Program-made: the position numbers and the translations under genes
Part shown: one piece after another, positions 15,790 through 25,764 of the stretch
Layout of the letters: every line of letters starts with the position of its first letter
Position numbering within the stretch: position 1 is the first letter of the stretch
Notes under the pieces: model-generated
The model's input: the letters and a program-made list of their open reading frames with translations, nothing else
Databases searched by the model: none
Told to the model about the DNA's origin: nothing
Assembly (NCBI GenBank): GCA_002310175.1
Contig: DBYG01000028.1
Location: forward strand, 22,147 to 86,146
Origin: Bacteroidales bacterium UBA1192
Lineage (GTDB): Bacteria > Bacteroidota > Bacteroidia > Bacteroidales > Bacteroidaceae
Length of the DNA: 64,000 nt
Reading direction: 5' to 3'

Positions 15790-17049
15790 TCAATCCGCCT
15801 GAATCTTCATAAACCAACGCTCCATAAAGGAGACTCCTACGTTAATCCGGAAATAGTTCTCGGTTATCATTCCTCCGCTACCGGGCTGTACCCTTACAAA
15901 CTGTCCTGAAACATGAAGCATGGAACGGCTGTCATATGAAAATGCGAATGGAACCGAGATGCCTGCGCTCAAAACATACTCTGACGGGCCCTTCTTTCCA
16001 TCAATGCTGTAATAGGGTTGCCTGAAAGAAATACCGGCACGATAAGTACTATGTTTCAAAAAACGCTTGTCGGAAATATCGGGACAGTATTCAACACCTG
16101 CCGAAGCCTTTAGGCAGTCTCTACCGTACTCGCGGCCGAAGAAAGAGGCGGCCGACCATCCCTGAAATGAAAGGTCAGCTCCCAAAGTGATCTTTTCCGA
16201 TGAAAAGGAAAAACCACCCGATATGCTCTGAGGCAAAGAGAAAGAACCGCGTCTTGAATAATCAATACTGTCTCCGCCCAGTTCTACACGCACGCCATCA
16301 CAAACAAGGTCACTTGATGGAGAATAGACAGCACCTATTACCATCTTGCCTCCCTTTACGGGCAAAGTGGTCTGTATGCCAAAATCCAGATTAAGGCCTT
16401 TGACTTCAGCCGTATAGCTCAACGGTCTGGAACTGATCAGATTATCGGAGTATGTATCAACCACATAGTGCGAAATGTCACCCATCACAAATGAAGCATT
16501 CATTCCCAACGACAGCCATCCGGTAGTTTTCCAACCCAATCCTGCCATGAATTGTCTCAGGCCTCCGGTACCCCAATACTGACTGGTTCTGGTCTTTATC
16601 TCCTCATCCGTGCTGCTGATGGTTTTTACCGAGGTGAAATTGTATCCTACATTTGACAGTGGCACGAACGCGGCTGTGAATCCCATCTTGGGAAGCATTC
16701 TGAACTGTACAGCCATATAGTCAACCGTTGAGTTACGTGCATTGACACGTTTCTTACCTTCCTGAAAATTAACGTACTGTAGAGAGAATCCCATGTCGGC
16801 AATGAAAGTAAGGGTATCCACGGTAGAATATGAAGCCGGATTAATGGTATTGATGGTATTGAGATTCCTCATGCCGACACCAATACCTCCCATTGCCTTT
16901 CCGAAAGTAGTGCTACGGTCTGAAAGGATACCTACACCATATCTTGAGTACGGGGAATTGATACCACTTTGGGCAAAAACGCTACCGGCCGCCATATAGG
17001 AAAGCAGGGCGACGATAAGAATGGATTTAATCAGGCAAGCCTTTTTCAT
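15790..17049 (-). CDS. Outer-membrane beta-barrel protein (FadL/OmpP1- or PorV-like)
   Basis: The 419 residues carry a signal peptide ending SVFAQ. The start of the mature part, SGINSPYSRYGVGILSDRS, is the hallmark of a Bacteroidota barrel family found beside coaX. The rest is alternating amphipathic strands (GFSLQYVNFQEG, SISGGFSFSSEKITLGADLSF). The C-terminus is FMERWFMKIQAD. Its start overlaps the coaX 3' end by 23 bases. Export of a lipid or porin function is only an inference. Confidence 0.82.
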   Translation of the reverse strand: MKKACLIKSILIVALLSYMAAGSVFAQSGINSPYSRYGVGILSDRSTTFGKAMGGIGVGMRNLNTINTINPASYSTVDTLTFIADMGFSLQYVNFQEGKKRVNARNSTVDYMAVQFRMLPKMGFTAAFVPLSNVGYNFTSVKTISSTDEEIKTRTSQYWGTGGLRQFMAGLGWKTTGWLSLGMNASFVMGDISHYVVDTYSDNLISSRPLSYTAEVKGLNLDFGIQTTLPVKGGKMVIGAVYSPSSDLVCDGVRVELGGDSIDYSRRGSFSLPQSISGGFSFSSEKITLGADLSFQGWSAASFFGREYGRDCLKASAGVEYCPDISDKRFLKHSTYRAGISFRQPYYSIDGKKGPSEYVLSAGISVPFAFSYDSRSMLHVSGQFVRVQPGSGGMITENYFRINVGVSFMERWFMKIQAD

Positions 17050-17755
17050 TGTATCTGTAAATGCTATCCAATCCTGTTAAAACCAGATTAGGGACCACAA
17101 AAATACCACTTTTGCCATTCATATCAAAATAATGGGAGTCTCCGCCGGTTAAAAAAACAAAAAGAGGCTTGTATTCACGTCTGAGACTGGTCAAATACCC
17201 TTTTAATTCGTTGACAACTCCATGCATCACACCACTGCGGATTGCCTCTTCAGTATTGCGTCCGAAAAGAGGCGAGCGGCCATCTCTTCCCACCAAAGGC
17301 AAGGCTCCCGTATGTTCATGAAGAGACCTGAATCTCAATTCAATGCCAGGTGCTATATTTCCTCCGATGTAATTACCTTCCATTGTAACCATATCAAACG
17401 TTATCGCAGTACCGGCATCAACGACAAGCAGGTTACATCCTTTCTTCATAGACCAGGCTCCCACAGCTGCAGCCAGCCTGTCCATACCGAGAGTGGTTGG
17501 TGTCATGTACAGGTTCCTAACGGGAACAGGAGTATCTGATGTAAGCCTTGCTATGCCCAAAGAAGAAAAAAAAGTTGACAAATCTTCTTCAACAGGACGA
17601 ACTGAACACCACATACCTCCATCAATGTCCATCCCGCGCAAAGAATCCCTGAACGGTTCTATAGCTAACGGTCCCTGATAAACCAGACGCTGTCCCATAC
17701 CATCAGAGACGGAAGCTTTCATAAGCGAATTGCCAATGTCGGCAAACAGTTTCAT
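17027..17755 (-). CDS. coaX: Type III pantothenate kinase
   Basis: CoaX phosphorylates pantothenate in the first step of CoA synthesis; it belongs to the ASKHA fold and is not inhibited by CoA. The preferred start is MKLFADIGNSLMKASVSDG (242 residues), giving the phosphate-1 motif DIGNS at the N-terminus. A start 13 codons upstream would run past the promoter box. Other motifs are GMDRLAAAVGA, VVDAGTAITFDMV, GGNIAPGIELRFRSLHEHTG and FLTGGDSHYF. It is the first gene of a six-gene leftward operon. Confidence 0.95.
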   Translation of the reverse strand: MKLFADIGNSLMKASVSDGMGQRLVYQGPLAIEPFRDSLRGMDIDGGMWCSVRPVEEDLSTFFSSLGIARLTSDTPVPVRNLYMTPTTLGMDRLAAAVGAWSMKKGCNLLVVDAGTAITFDMVTMEGNYIGGNIAPGIELRFRSLHEHTGALPLVGRDGRSPLFGRNTEEAIRSGVMHGVVNELKGYLTSLRREYKPLFVFLTGGDSHYFDMNGKSGIFVVPNLVLTGLDSIYRYNEKGLPD

Positions 17756-17781
17756 AATAAGCGCAAAAATAGCTAACTTTG
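17751..17781 (+). promoter_or_regulatory. Divergent promoters for coaX (-) and the DUF4105 gene (+)
   Basis: Rightward: TTTC (17751-17754), 19 bases, TAACTTTG (17774-17781), leading to the ATG at 17806. Leftward: TATTTTTG (17771-17764 on the minus strand), whose predicted start is only a few bases before the coaX ATG at 17755, so coaX would be nearly leaderless. The two -7 boxes are two bases apart, so the promoters should compete. Confidence 0.55.
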
Positions 17782-17805
17782 TCCAAAAATACAAGGGTAT
17801 TACCT

Positions 17806-20583
17806 ATGATAAGATTTTTGCGGGGACTGTTCCTGCTCTTTCTTTTATACTCCGTCACGGATGTCAAGGCACAACGCGACAGTCTGTGCTATAGCCTGCT
17901 CACATGTGAGCCAGGTCGCCAGATATATGAACTGTACGGCCATACAGCAATAAGACAGAAAGATTTCAGAACCGGCACAGACATAGTGTTCAACTATGGC
18001 CTATTTGACTTCAACACACCTCATTTCATACGCCGTTTCACTCTTGGAGAGACTGACTACATACTCGGATACACCACTTACGATTCCTTCTCCATGGAAT
18101 ATCTGCACAGAGGTTCAATAGTGCACGAACAGATTCTTAACCTCACTCAGGATGAAACGGAAAAGCTGAAAAACCTCCTGCTTGAAAACCTCAAACCCCA
18201 AAACCGCACCTACCGCTATAATGTATTGTTCAATAACTGTTCAACTATGGCCATAGACATAATTGAAAAAGCAATTATTGGACGTGTCACCTACCCTCAG
18301 CCGGCAGAAGGACTTACTTTCCGCAAACTCCTTGAGGAGAAGACTGGCGTCAGGCCATGGAGCCGGTTTGCAATTAACATGGTGATGGGAGCGATGACAG
18401 ACCTCCCATTGGAATACAGGCAGGATGCGTTTTCACCACTCAGGCTGATGAGCCTCGCGGAAAAGGCGGTAATTACCGACACATCTTCCGTGGCAAGGTC
18501 ATTATGCCTTCCTTCAACCGAAGTGGTTCGACCGGGGAAAAGCGTTGATTTCGGAAATCCCGCCCTTACTCCAATTCAGGTAATGCTCATAGTCTTTATG
18601 GTAACGCTAATCATTTCACTGACCGGATGGATTACAGAACGCACCTTATGGCTTTATGATTTGTTCCTATTCGGAGCCCAAGGTATAGCCGGGATTGTAA
18701 TTGCAACGCTATTCTTCTTTTCGGAACATGCATCTGTCAACACCAATTGGCTCATAATTTGTTTTAACCCCATACCACTTTTTTTCCTTCCGTTCGCAAT
18801 CCACAAGATCAGGAAATCACACATATCCTTTATGCTTGTAGCAGATTTCATGGTATGTACTTCCTTTCTTGCTTTCAGCAGCGTAATACCACAGTCTTTT
18901 GAAAACGCCGCTTTGATACTGATCGCATCGTTCGCAATCAGAGCCTTCAGCGTTTCACTGCAAATCATATCTCATAAAAGCATACCGGTAACTTCAAGAG
19001 ACGGTTTTCTCAAAAACAAATTGAAACGTTATTCCACTGTCATCATGTTCCTGATGCTTACGACAGCAGCATATTCCCAGACCGTTCAGTCAGATCATCA
19101 TCCGAGAATGATAGTGGGAATCGTAATAGACCAGCTGGACGGGAATCGTCTTGAACGCATGATGCCTGTCCTGAGCGATGATGGATTCAGGTTCGTACGA
19201 GACAGGGGATTTAACATGACAAATGTAACTTTTGATTATGACTCACCCGACCGCGCATCGGCTATAGCTTCACTATACACTGGAGCGACCCCTTTCCAAC
19301 ATGGTATTACATCTAACCGTTGGATGAACCGCAAATCACTGTTGACTACATTTGCCGTTGATGACGACAACTATTCAGGAATAGGCACCATAGACAGGAG
19401 TTCCCCATCCAGATTACTTGCTTCAAATTTAGCAGACCAGATAAAACTCGGTTCCTTTGGCCAGTCCAAGGTCTGTTCCATCGCTATTGAACGCGATGCT
19501 GCCATCCTGTCTGCAGGACATGATGCCGATGCTGCTATCTGGCTCAGTGAAAACAATGCTTCCTGGTGTTCAACCGACTATTACGGTAGCATGCCCCAGT
19601 GGATTAACAGCAATAACGACAGCACCTGGAACAACCCGGAATGGAGAGCCCTCTACTCCCCTAGCGTTTATCTACAGGTTTCATATGAAAACATGAGGCT
19701 GTTCTCACACACTTTCCGCCATCGGGACATCAAGGATTATTTGACTTCGCCATTGGCTAATGACAAAGTGACTGAGATGGCTCTCAGGGCGATCGATGGC
19801 ATGTCTATGGGAACAGATGACTACCCCGACCTTCTATTGCTTACCTTTTACGGAGGACGTTTCAGTGGGATGCCTGAAGCCTCTGAACTTTCATATGAGA
19901 ATCAGGATATTCTGATGCGTCTGGATCAGAATATAGCCTCTATCCTGGAAGCTGCCAGAAAGAAGGCCGGATCAGAAAATATTCTGATATTCATCACCTC
20001 AACAGGATATGAGGATACATACCGCAGGACCCTTGAAAACAGTCGTATTCCATCCGGGAAAGTAAGCATGGAACGCACTTGTGCACTGCTGAACCTTTTT
20101 CTTTCAGCCAAATACGGAGGAGGAAATTTTATTGACACCTATTACACGAATCATATCTTTCTCAACCACAGTCTAATTGAAGAAAAAGACCTTTCAATGC
20201 ACGAAGTCCTTGAAAACAGCATTGACCTCCTGGTGCAGATGAGTGGTGTAAGAAATGTTGTTACCCTGAGAGATCTGATGTCAGTATTGCCGGATCTGGA
20301 ATCTGCTCGTAAGCGCAATTCATTCAACAAGAATTGCTCAGGTGACCTTATTATTGAGACACTTCCAGGGTGGGACGTGGATGACGAAAAAAACGGCGTT
20401 TTGTACCGTCCAAAGCCAGTTGCCGGACCGTTTCCGCTATACCTATATGGTAATGGCATCAGGGCCGAAGTGAACAATGATCCGGTTTCAGCTTCCATCC
20501 TGGCCCCTACAATAACATGGCTTGTGGGCTATCCTTCGCCCAACGCCGCCACGACTCCCGCTATGAAACATATTAAACAATGA
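17806..20583 (+). CDS. DUF4105 (Lnb-N) membrane protein fused to a degenerate alkaline-phosphatase-fold domain
   Basis: About 925 residues in two parts. Residues 1-about 400: signal peptide (FLRGLFLLFLLYSVTDVKAQ); a DUF4105 domain with LYGHTAIRQKD and VLFNNCSTMAIDII, whose His and Cys resemble an NlpC/P60-like pair; then about five transmembrane helices. From about residue 414, MFLMLTTAAYSQ looks like an internal signal peptide. It starts an alkaline-phosphatase-superfamily domain with the metal-site aspartate in IVIDQLDG (D442). Later catalytic positions look lost: SPDRAS where a Thr/Ser nucleophile is expected, TFYGGRFSG for the D..H motif, ITSTGYE for ADHG, and no His before PLYLYGNGI. In Bacteroides the two halves are usually adjacent separate genes, so this is an in-frame fusion. 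The start at 17806 was chosen over a TTG at 17779 that lies in the promoter. Confidence 0.8.
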   Translation: MIRFLRGLFLLFLLYSVTDVKAQRDSLCYSLLTCEPGRQIYELYGHTAIRQKDFRTGTDIVFNYGLFDFNTPHFIRRFTLGETDYILGYTTYDSFSMEYLHRGSIVHEQILNLTQDETEKLKNLLLENLKPQNRTYRYNVLFNNCSTMAIDIIEKAIIGRVTYPQPAEGLTFRKLLEEKTGVRPWSRFAINMVMGAMTDLPLEYRQDAFSPLRLMSLAEKAVITDTSSVARSLCLPSTEVVRPGKSVDFGNPALTPIQVMLIVFMVTLIISLTGWITERTLWLYDLFLFGAQGIAGIVIATLFFFSEHASVNTNWLIICFNPIPLFFLPFAIHKIRKSHISFMLVADFMVCTSFLAFSSVIPQSFENAALILIASFAIRAFSVSLQIISHKSIPVTSRDGFLKNKLKRYSTVIMFLMLTTAAYSQTVQSDHHPRMIVGIVIDQLDGNRLERMMPVLSDDGFRFVRDRGFNMTNVTFDYDSPDRASAIASLYTGATPFQHGITSNRWMNRKSLLTTFAVDDDNYSGIGTIDRSSPSRLLASNLADQIKLGSFGQSKVCSIAIERDAAILSAGHDADAAIWLSENNASWCSTDYYGSMPQWINSNNDSTWNNPEWRALYSPSVYLQVSYENMRLFSHTFRHRDIKDYLTSPLANDKVTEMALRAIDGMSMGTDDYPDLLLLTFYGGRFSGMPEASELSYENQDILMRLDQNIASILEAARKKAGSENILIFITSTGYEDTYRRTLENSRIPSGKVSMERTCALLNLFLSAKYGGGNFIDTYYTNHIFLNHSLIEEKDLSMHEVLENSIDLLVQMSGVRNVVTLRDLMSVLPDLESARKRNSFNKNCSGDLIIETLPGWDVDDEKNGVLYRPKPVAGPFPLYLYGNGIRAEVNNDPVSASILAPTITWLVGYPSPNAATTPAMKHIKQ

Positions 20584-20606
20584 CAGAACTAAAAAAAACA
20601 CGAGAT

Positions 20607-21161
20607 ATGGAAAAAAAATTCATCAGCCTATCCTATGACCTCATGCTTAAAGACAATGAAGGCAAAATGTACAAATATGAAAGTGCACCACGCGAGAGAC
20701 CTTTCAGGTTTATTACAGGAATAGGATATGCACTTGATCTCTTTGAAGAGAATGTGGCCAATCTAAATGAAGGTGAGGATTTTGAATTCCAGATTCCAAG
20801 CGAAAAGGCATACGGAGAGTATGATGAACAGAATGTTATTCAGCTTGACAATGGAATATTCATGCGCGATGGAAAGTTCGATTCAGAGAATGTCAAGGTT
20901 GGTGCTATAATACCCTTAAGTGACGGGCAGCAGACTTTCCAAGCCGTTGTAAAGGAAATAGGGAAGGAGAAAGTGACCGTTGATCTGAACCATCCTTTGG
21001 CTGGTGAAGACCTGACCTTCAGGGGTACAATACTGGAATCACGTCCAGCAACTGATGAAGAGATAGAATCCATCCTTCATCCTAAATGTAAGGGATGTGG
21101 TGGTAAAGGCAATTGTTGTGACAGTGAAAACGGTTGTTGCGACAACGGCTGTTGCGGCTAA
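20607..21161 (+). CDS. SlyD-like FKBP peptidyl-prolyl isomerase with Cys-rich tail
   Basis: A cytoplasmic FKBP of the SlyD type, 184 residues from MEKKFISLSYDLMLKDNEG. An upstream ATG at 20580 overlaps the previous stop (ATGA) and would add nine residues. The split FKBP core (FRFITGIGYALDLFEENVAN; HPLAGEDLTFRGTI) encloses the inserted chaperone flap. The tail HPKCKGCGGKGNCCDSENGC, ending CCG, holds nine Cys and should bind metals, as the His/Cys tail of E. coli SlyD binds nickel. It is translationally linked to the DUF4105 fusion upstream. Confidence 0.9.
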   Translation: MEKKFISLSYDLMLKDNEGKMYKYESAPRERPFRFITGIGYALDLFEENVANLNEGEDFEFQIPSEKAYGEYDEQNVIQLDNGIFMRDGKFDSENVKVGAIIPLSDGQQTFQAVVKEIGKEKVTVDLNHPLAGEDLTFRGTILESRPATDEEIESILHPKCKGCGGKGNCCDSENGCCDNGCCG

Positions 21162-21168
21162 GTCAAAC

Positions 21169-21846
21169 TCACTGAGAATCCAGCCACTTTGACAGTTCCA
21201 TCATGGAATGAAGCAATAATACCGGTCCTTCAGACAGCAATATACTGTCTTCAAGGGGACCGGTATTGACTGCAATAGTATCAATCCCCGCCGCAACTGC
21301 AGCACGTATCCCAAGAGGAGCATTTTCAACCACAACAGCTTCACGAGCGTCGACTTTGGCTATTTCCAATCCCTTAAGGTATGGATCCGGGAAAGGCTTG
21401 CCACGCTTAACGTCAAAAGAAGTCACCATTCTTTCACGTACGATATAACCTTTGAAGTCACGCTGGACCCCTTCAATCAAACTGTTTTGGCCAGAACCTG
21501 TCACAACAAGTATCTGAAGCCCAAGGTCTGCCATTTTGCGTATAACCTCTTTTGAGCCTTGCATTATTCCAGCGGGAGACATATTACGGAAAAGAGCGGC
21601 CTTATAGCTGTAAATCTCACGTACTTCATCATCTGAAGCGGCACGACCTCTCTCCCGTAAACTGATCCGGGACACAGTATCAAAACCTGTTGCACCTTCG
21701 TTCAGATAGACATCATGAGGAGTCATCCGCATACCGAAATGCTCCATAGCCAGCGTCCAGGCAACTGAATGATTAGGCATTGAATCATACAAAACGCCAT
21801 CCATGTCAAACAGGACGGCGTTTTTTCCTTTGATGGAGAATTGCAT
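21169..21846 (-). CDS. HAD-superfamily phosphatase (beta-phosphoglucomutase-like)
   Basis: The 225-residue protein has all HAD motifs: FDMDGVLYDS (nucleophile and acid Asp), VVTGSGQ (motif II), GKPFPDPYLKG (Lys motif III) and ENAPLGIRAA (acidic motif IV). A helical cap between residues 25 and 100 places it in subfamily I near PgmB/YcjU/GPP. The substrate is probably a small sugar phosphate. Its start overlaps the pgi stop by one base, so it is coupled to glycolytic pgi. Confidence 0.9.
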   Translation of the reverse strand: MQFSIKGKNAVLFDMDGVLYDSMPNHSVAWTLAMEHFGMRMTPHDVYLNEGATGFDTVSRISLRERGRAASDDEVREIYSYKAALFRNMSPAGIMQGSKEVIRKMADLGLQILVVTGSGQNSLIEGVQRDFKGYIVRERMVTSFDVKRGKPFPDPYLKGLEIAKVDAREAVVVENAPLGIRAAVAAGIDTIAVNTGPLEDSILLSEGPVLLLHSMMELSKWLDSQ

Positions 21847-23198
21847 CAGGATTGTTGTTTTAAACGTGCCTTAATAGCTTTTGACTCCTCCTCATATCCG
21901 GGTTTTTCAAGCAAGGCGAACATATTCTTCTTATAAGCTTCTACTCCAGGCTGATTGAATGGGTTTACTCCTAACAGATAGCCGCTGATCCCACACGCTT
22001 TCTCAAAAAAGTAAATCAACTGTCCTAACCAATATTCTGTCAACTCAGGTACGGTAATTCTGATATTTGGAACACCTCCATCAACATGAGCCATTTGTGT
22101 ACCAAGTTCTGCCATCTTGTTTACCTCGTCTACATGTTTTCCCGCCAGGAAATTAAGACCGTCAAGATTTTCTTTGTCGCTTGGTATAAGCACAGAATGC
22201 TTAACCTTATCAATTGAGATTACAGTCTCAAAAATAGTACGCTCACCCTGCTGAATCCACTGTCCCATCGAATGGAGGTCTGTAGAAAAATCAACTGATG
22301 ACGGGTATATTCCCTTACCATCCTTTCCTTCTGACTCTCCATACAACTGCTTCCACCATTCACTGAAATAATGAAGCTTGGGCTGGAAATTGACCAGAAT
22401 CTCTATCTTCTTACCGGCACGATAGAGGGCATTGCGGGCAGCTGCATATGAAGCTGAAAGATTATCCTCAAATAATACGGAACCAGAGGTCATTCCTTCC
22501 ATATCGGCAGCCCCCTTGACAAGCTGTCCTATATCAAAACCAGCAACAGCTATAGGCAGTAAGCCTACAGGGGTTAGTACCGAATAACGTCCTCCGACAT
22601 TATCGGGAATAACAAATGAACGGTAGCCTTCCTTATCAGCACAAATACGGGCAGCACCACGCCGGGCATCGGTTATTACCACAATAACTTTGCGTGCAGT
22701 ATCCTTGCCACGTTCCTCCTCACACTGATTCTTTAGCAAGCGGAATGCCAATGCCGTTTCAGTGGTCGTTCCTGATTTTGAAATGTTTATTATTCCGAAA
22801 CGTTTGCCCCTAAGATACTGTGTAAGTTCAAAAAGATAGTCCTCACTGATGTTGTGTCCGGCGAATAATATCTTGGGAGACTTTCCATCATAGACAAGTT
22901 GGGAGAAACTGTTTCCGAATGCCTCGATTACGGCTCTTGCTCCCAGATAACTTCCCCCAATACCAGCCACCACAACCACATCACACTCCTTACGAAGTAC
23001 TGCCGCTGTTTCCTTAATATCATCAATCATAGAGGAGTTGACAGTCCTGGATGCCAGATCCATCCAGCCTATGTAATCATTACCTTCACCAGTTCCGTTT
23101 TCCAGCATCTCTACTGCTTTCTTCACCTCAGGCTCAAGAGCCTTTACGTTATCCCATCCAACAAAATCCAAGATCTTTGAAATGTCAACTTTAATCAT
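21846..23198 (-). CDS. pgi: Glucose-6-phosphate isomerase
   Basis: Interconverts glucose-6-P and fructose-6-P. At 450 residues it is the short bacterial form. Signatures: [20 protein letters not shown] (phosphate-binding SIS segment), [20 protein letters not shown], and [20 protein letters not shown] near the end. It lies between gpsA and the HAD gene in a tight leftward operon, 13 bases after gpsA. Confidence 0.96.
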   Translation of the reverse strand: MIKVDISKILDFVGWDNVKALEPEVKKAVEMLENGTGEGNDYIGWMDLASRTVNSSMIDDIKETAAVLRKECDVVVVAGIGGSYLGARAVIEAFGNSFSQLVYDGKSPKILFAGHNISEDYLFELTQYLRGKRFGIINISKSGTTTETALAFRLLKNQCEEERGKDTARKVIVVITDARRGAARICADKEGYRSFVIPDNVGGRYSVLTPVGLLPIAVAGFDIGQLVKGAADMEGMTSGSVLFEDNLSASYAAARNALYRAGKKIEILVNFQPKLHYFSEWWKQLYGESEGKDGKGIYPSSVDFSTDLHSMGQWIQQGERTIFETVISIDKVKHSVLIPSDKENLDGLNFLAGKHVDEVNKMAELGTQMAHVDGGVPNIRITVPELTEYWLGQLIYFFEKACGISGYLLGVNPFNQPGVEAYKKNMFALLEKPGYEEESKAIKARLKQQS

Positions 23199-23211
23199 AT
23201 TGCAAGGTTGT

Positions 23212-24213
23212 TTATTTAAAAGTATCGGTAAGCAATTTTATCTCTATAACAGGTGAAATATGCTCATACAAGATATTATAGACAGCATCCAATATCGGCA
23301 TATTAACTCTGTAATGTTCATTTATTTCCTTCATGCACTTAGTACCATAATAGCCCTCGGCTATCATTTCCATCTCAAGCTGTGCTGACTTGACAGAATA
23401 ACCTTTACCTATCATTGTGCCGAACACTCTGTTACGACTGAAATTGGAATAGCCTGTTACCAGGAGATCACCTAAATATACAGAATCATTCACAGCACGG
23501 CACGGCAGGGGGCGTGATGCTGCCAGGAAATTGTTCATTTCCTGAATTGCATTTGACATGAGTACAGCCTGAAAATTATCTCCGTACTTAAGCCCGTTGC
23601 ATATACCTGCGGCAATTGCATACACATTCTTCAAAACCGAACTGAACTCAATTCCTGCAACATCCTCCGATACTGAAGTCTTAACGTATGAATTCGTTAG
23701 TTTACGGGCAATATCCTGGGCGTTATCCAATTCCTGACAACCGACTGTCAGATATGACAAGCGCTCTAAAGCCACCTCCTCAGCATGACATGGACCGGCA
23801 ACCACAGCTATGTTCTCCATGGGAACACCATAGAATCGGTGAAAATAGTCAGACATCAGCAAATTATCATCCGGGACAATACCTTTTATAGCTGACACCA
23901 CAAATTTGTCACGAAGTTTGACCTTAAGTTTCTTGATATGACTTTTAAAATATGGTGACGGCGTTACAAACATCAGTATCTCAGAGTCCTCGGCAACCTT
24001 ATTAATATCGGAAGAGAAATTAATCCGGTTTATATCGAACTGCACACTAGTAAGGTATGCCGGATTATGGCCTAAACGTTTGAATTCCGAAATACGGTCA
24101 TCACGGCGTATATACCAGTTTATAGAATCCTCCGTTGAGAGCAGGATCTTGGCAATTGCTGTTGCCCAACTGCCACCTCCCATAATTGCAAGTTTCCCTT
24201 GTGGAATTGCCAT
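23212..24213 (-). CDS. gpsA: NAD(P)-dependent glycerol-3-phosphate dehydrogenase
   Basis: GpsA reduces dihydroxyacetone phosphate to sn-glycerol-3-phosphate for phospholipid synthesis. The 333 residues start with the Rossmann motif [17 protein letters not shown]. They contain [25 protein letters not shown], the catalytic-lysine region [20 protein letters not shown] and [15 protein letters not shown]. It starts 11 bases after lysS and clearly belongs to the same operon. Confidence 0.95.
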   Translation of the reverse strand: MAIPQGKLAIMGGGSWATAIAKILLSTEDSINWYIRRDDRISEFKRLGHNPAYLTSVQFDINRINFSSDINKVAEDSEILMFVTPSPYFKSHIKKLKVKLRDKFVVSAIKGIVPDDNLLMSDYFHRFYGVPMENIAVVAGPCHAEEVALERLSYLTVGCQELDNAQDIARKLTNSYVKTSVSEDVAGIEFSSVLKNVYAIAAGICNGLKYGDNFQAVLMSNAIQEMNNFLAASRPLPCRAVNDSVYLGDLLVTGYSNFSRNRVFGTMIGKGYSVKSAQLEMEMIAEGYYGTKCMKEINEHYRVNMPILDAVYNILYEHISPVIEIKLLTDTFK

Positions 24214-24224
24214 ATCACCGTTCT

Positions 24225-25736
24225 TTAATCCTTGCTTTCAGGTTTCATCTGCGGGAAAAACAGGACCTCCTGAATTGCCTGTTGTCCGGTCATAAGCATA
24301 ACCAAACGGTCTATACCTATACCTATTCCGCTTGTCGGAGGCATACCGTATTCCAGGGCGCGTATAAAATCCTGGTCAATAAACATTGCCTCATCATCAC
24401 CCTTCTGACTCAGTCGCAACTGATCCTGAAATCTCTCATACTGGTCAATCGGATCATTCAGTTCACTATATGCATTAGCCAGTTCCTTTCCATTCACCAT
24501 CAGTTCAAAACGTTCGGTAAGACCAGGCTTTGAACGATGCATTTTCGTAAGAGGCGACATCTCTACAGGATAATCAGTGATAAATGTGGGCTGTATGAAA
24601 GTACCCTCACAAGTTTCACCGAATATCTCGTCAATCAGTTTACCCTTACCCATAGATGGAGAAACGTCAATACCGCACTTTTTGGCTATCTCACGAATCT
24701 CATCCTCATTCATACCGTCCAGATTGAATCCGGTTTTCTCTTCTATTGCCTCAAGAATAGGCAGACGACGATAAGGAGCCTTGAAATCAACCTCATTATC
24801 ACCAATCTTAACCTTGGTAGTTCCGTTTGTCTCAATGGCAATCTTCTCCAGAAGTTTCTCGGTAAAGTCCATCATCCAGTTGTAGTCTTTGTAGGCCACA
24901 TAAAGTTCCATGCAGGTAAACTCAGGATTATGGTTACGGTCCATACCCTCGTTGCGGAAATTCTTGCCAATCTCATACACACCCTCAAAACCGCCCACAA
25001 TCAAGCGCTTAAGGTATAGTTCTGTTGCAATACGACAATACAAGTCAATATCAAGTGTATTATGGTGTGTAATGAACGGGCGTGCGCTTGCACCACCTGG
25101 AATAGGTTGTAGTATGGGAGTCTCCACTTCAGTATAACCGGCCTCATCCAGCACAGAACGCAAGGTGCGGATCACCTTGGTACGTTTCAGAAAAGTTTCT
25201 TTGACACCTTCATTCACCACAAGGTCAACGTAACGCTGGCGATAGCGCAAATCAGGATCATCAAATTTATCATACGCAACCCCGTCCTTGTACTTCACTA
25301 TAGGTAGCGGTCTGAGAGATTTGCTGAGCACAGTCAGTTTTTTTGCATGAACTGTAATCTCACCCATTTGTGTACGGAACACAAAGCCCTCAATGCCAAT
25401 AAAGTCACCGATGTCAAGAAGTTTCTTGAACACCTTATTATACATCTCCTTGTCCTCCTCATCGGGGCAGATGTCATCACGGGTAATATAAACCTGAATC
25501 CGGCCGGTTGAGTCCATCAACTCTATGAATGATGCCTTACCCATAATACGGCGACTCATCATGCGGCCGGATATGCAAACCTGACGAGGCTCCGGCTCTT
25601 CATCCCTGAAGTTCTCTTTTATCTCGACGGCAAAAGCGTTTGTGGGATACATCGCTGCGGGATATGGATCAATACCCATAACACGCAGTTCCTTTAAACT
25701 ATCTCTTCTGAATTGTTCTTGATCGCTTAATTCCAT
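24225..25736 (-). CDS. lysS: Lysyl-tRNA synthetase, class II
   Basis: Charges tRNA-Lys. The 503-residue protein has an OB-fold anticodon domain (VCISGRMMSRRIMGKASFIE, then LMDSTGRIQVYI) and a class II core: FLKRTKVIRTLRSVLDEAGY (motif 1 region), GKNFRNEGMDRNHNPEFTCM (motif 2) and GIGIGIDRLVMLMTG (motif 3). It is the first gene of lysS-gpsA-pgi-HAD. A -7 box is at 25765-25772. No T-box leader is present in the short upstream region. Confidence 0.97.
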   Translation of the reverse strand: MELSDQEQFRRDSLKELRVMGIDPYPAAMYPTNAFAVEIKENFRDEEPEPRQVCISGRMMSRRIMGKASFIELMDSTGRIQVYITRDDICPDEEDKEMYNKVFKKLLDIGDFIGIEGFVFRTQMGEITVHAKKLTVLSKSLRPLPIVKYKDGVAYDKFDDPDLRYRQRYVDLVVNEGVKETFLKRTKVIRTLRSVLDEAGYTEVETPILQPIPGGASARPFITHHNTLDIDLYCRIATELYLKRLIVGGFEGVYEIGKNFRNEGMDRNHNPEFTCMELYVAYKDYNWMMDFTEKLLEKIAIETNGTTKVKIGDNEVDFKAPYRRLPILEAIEEKTGFNLDGMNEDEIREIAKKCGIDVSPSMGKGKLIDEIFGETCEGTFIQPTFITDYPVEMSPLTKMHRSKPGLTERFELMVNGKELANAYSELNDPIDQYERFQDQLRLSQKGDDEAMFIDQDFIRALEYGMPPTSGIGIGIDRLVMLMTGQQAIQEVLFFPQMKPESKD

Positions 25737-25764
25737 TGATTGTTTTGTGTTATGTCACGATTTG

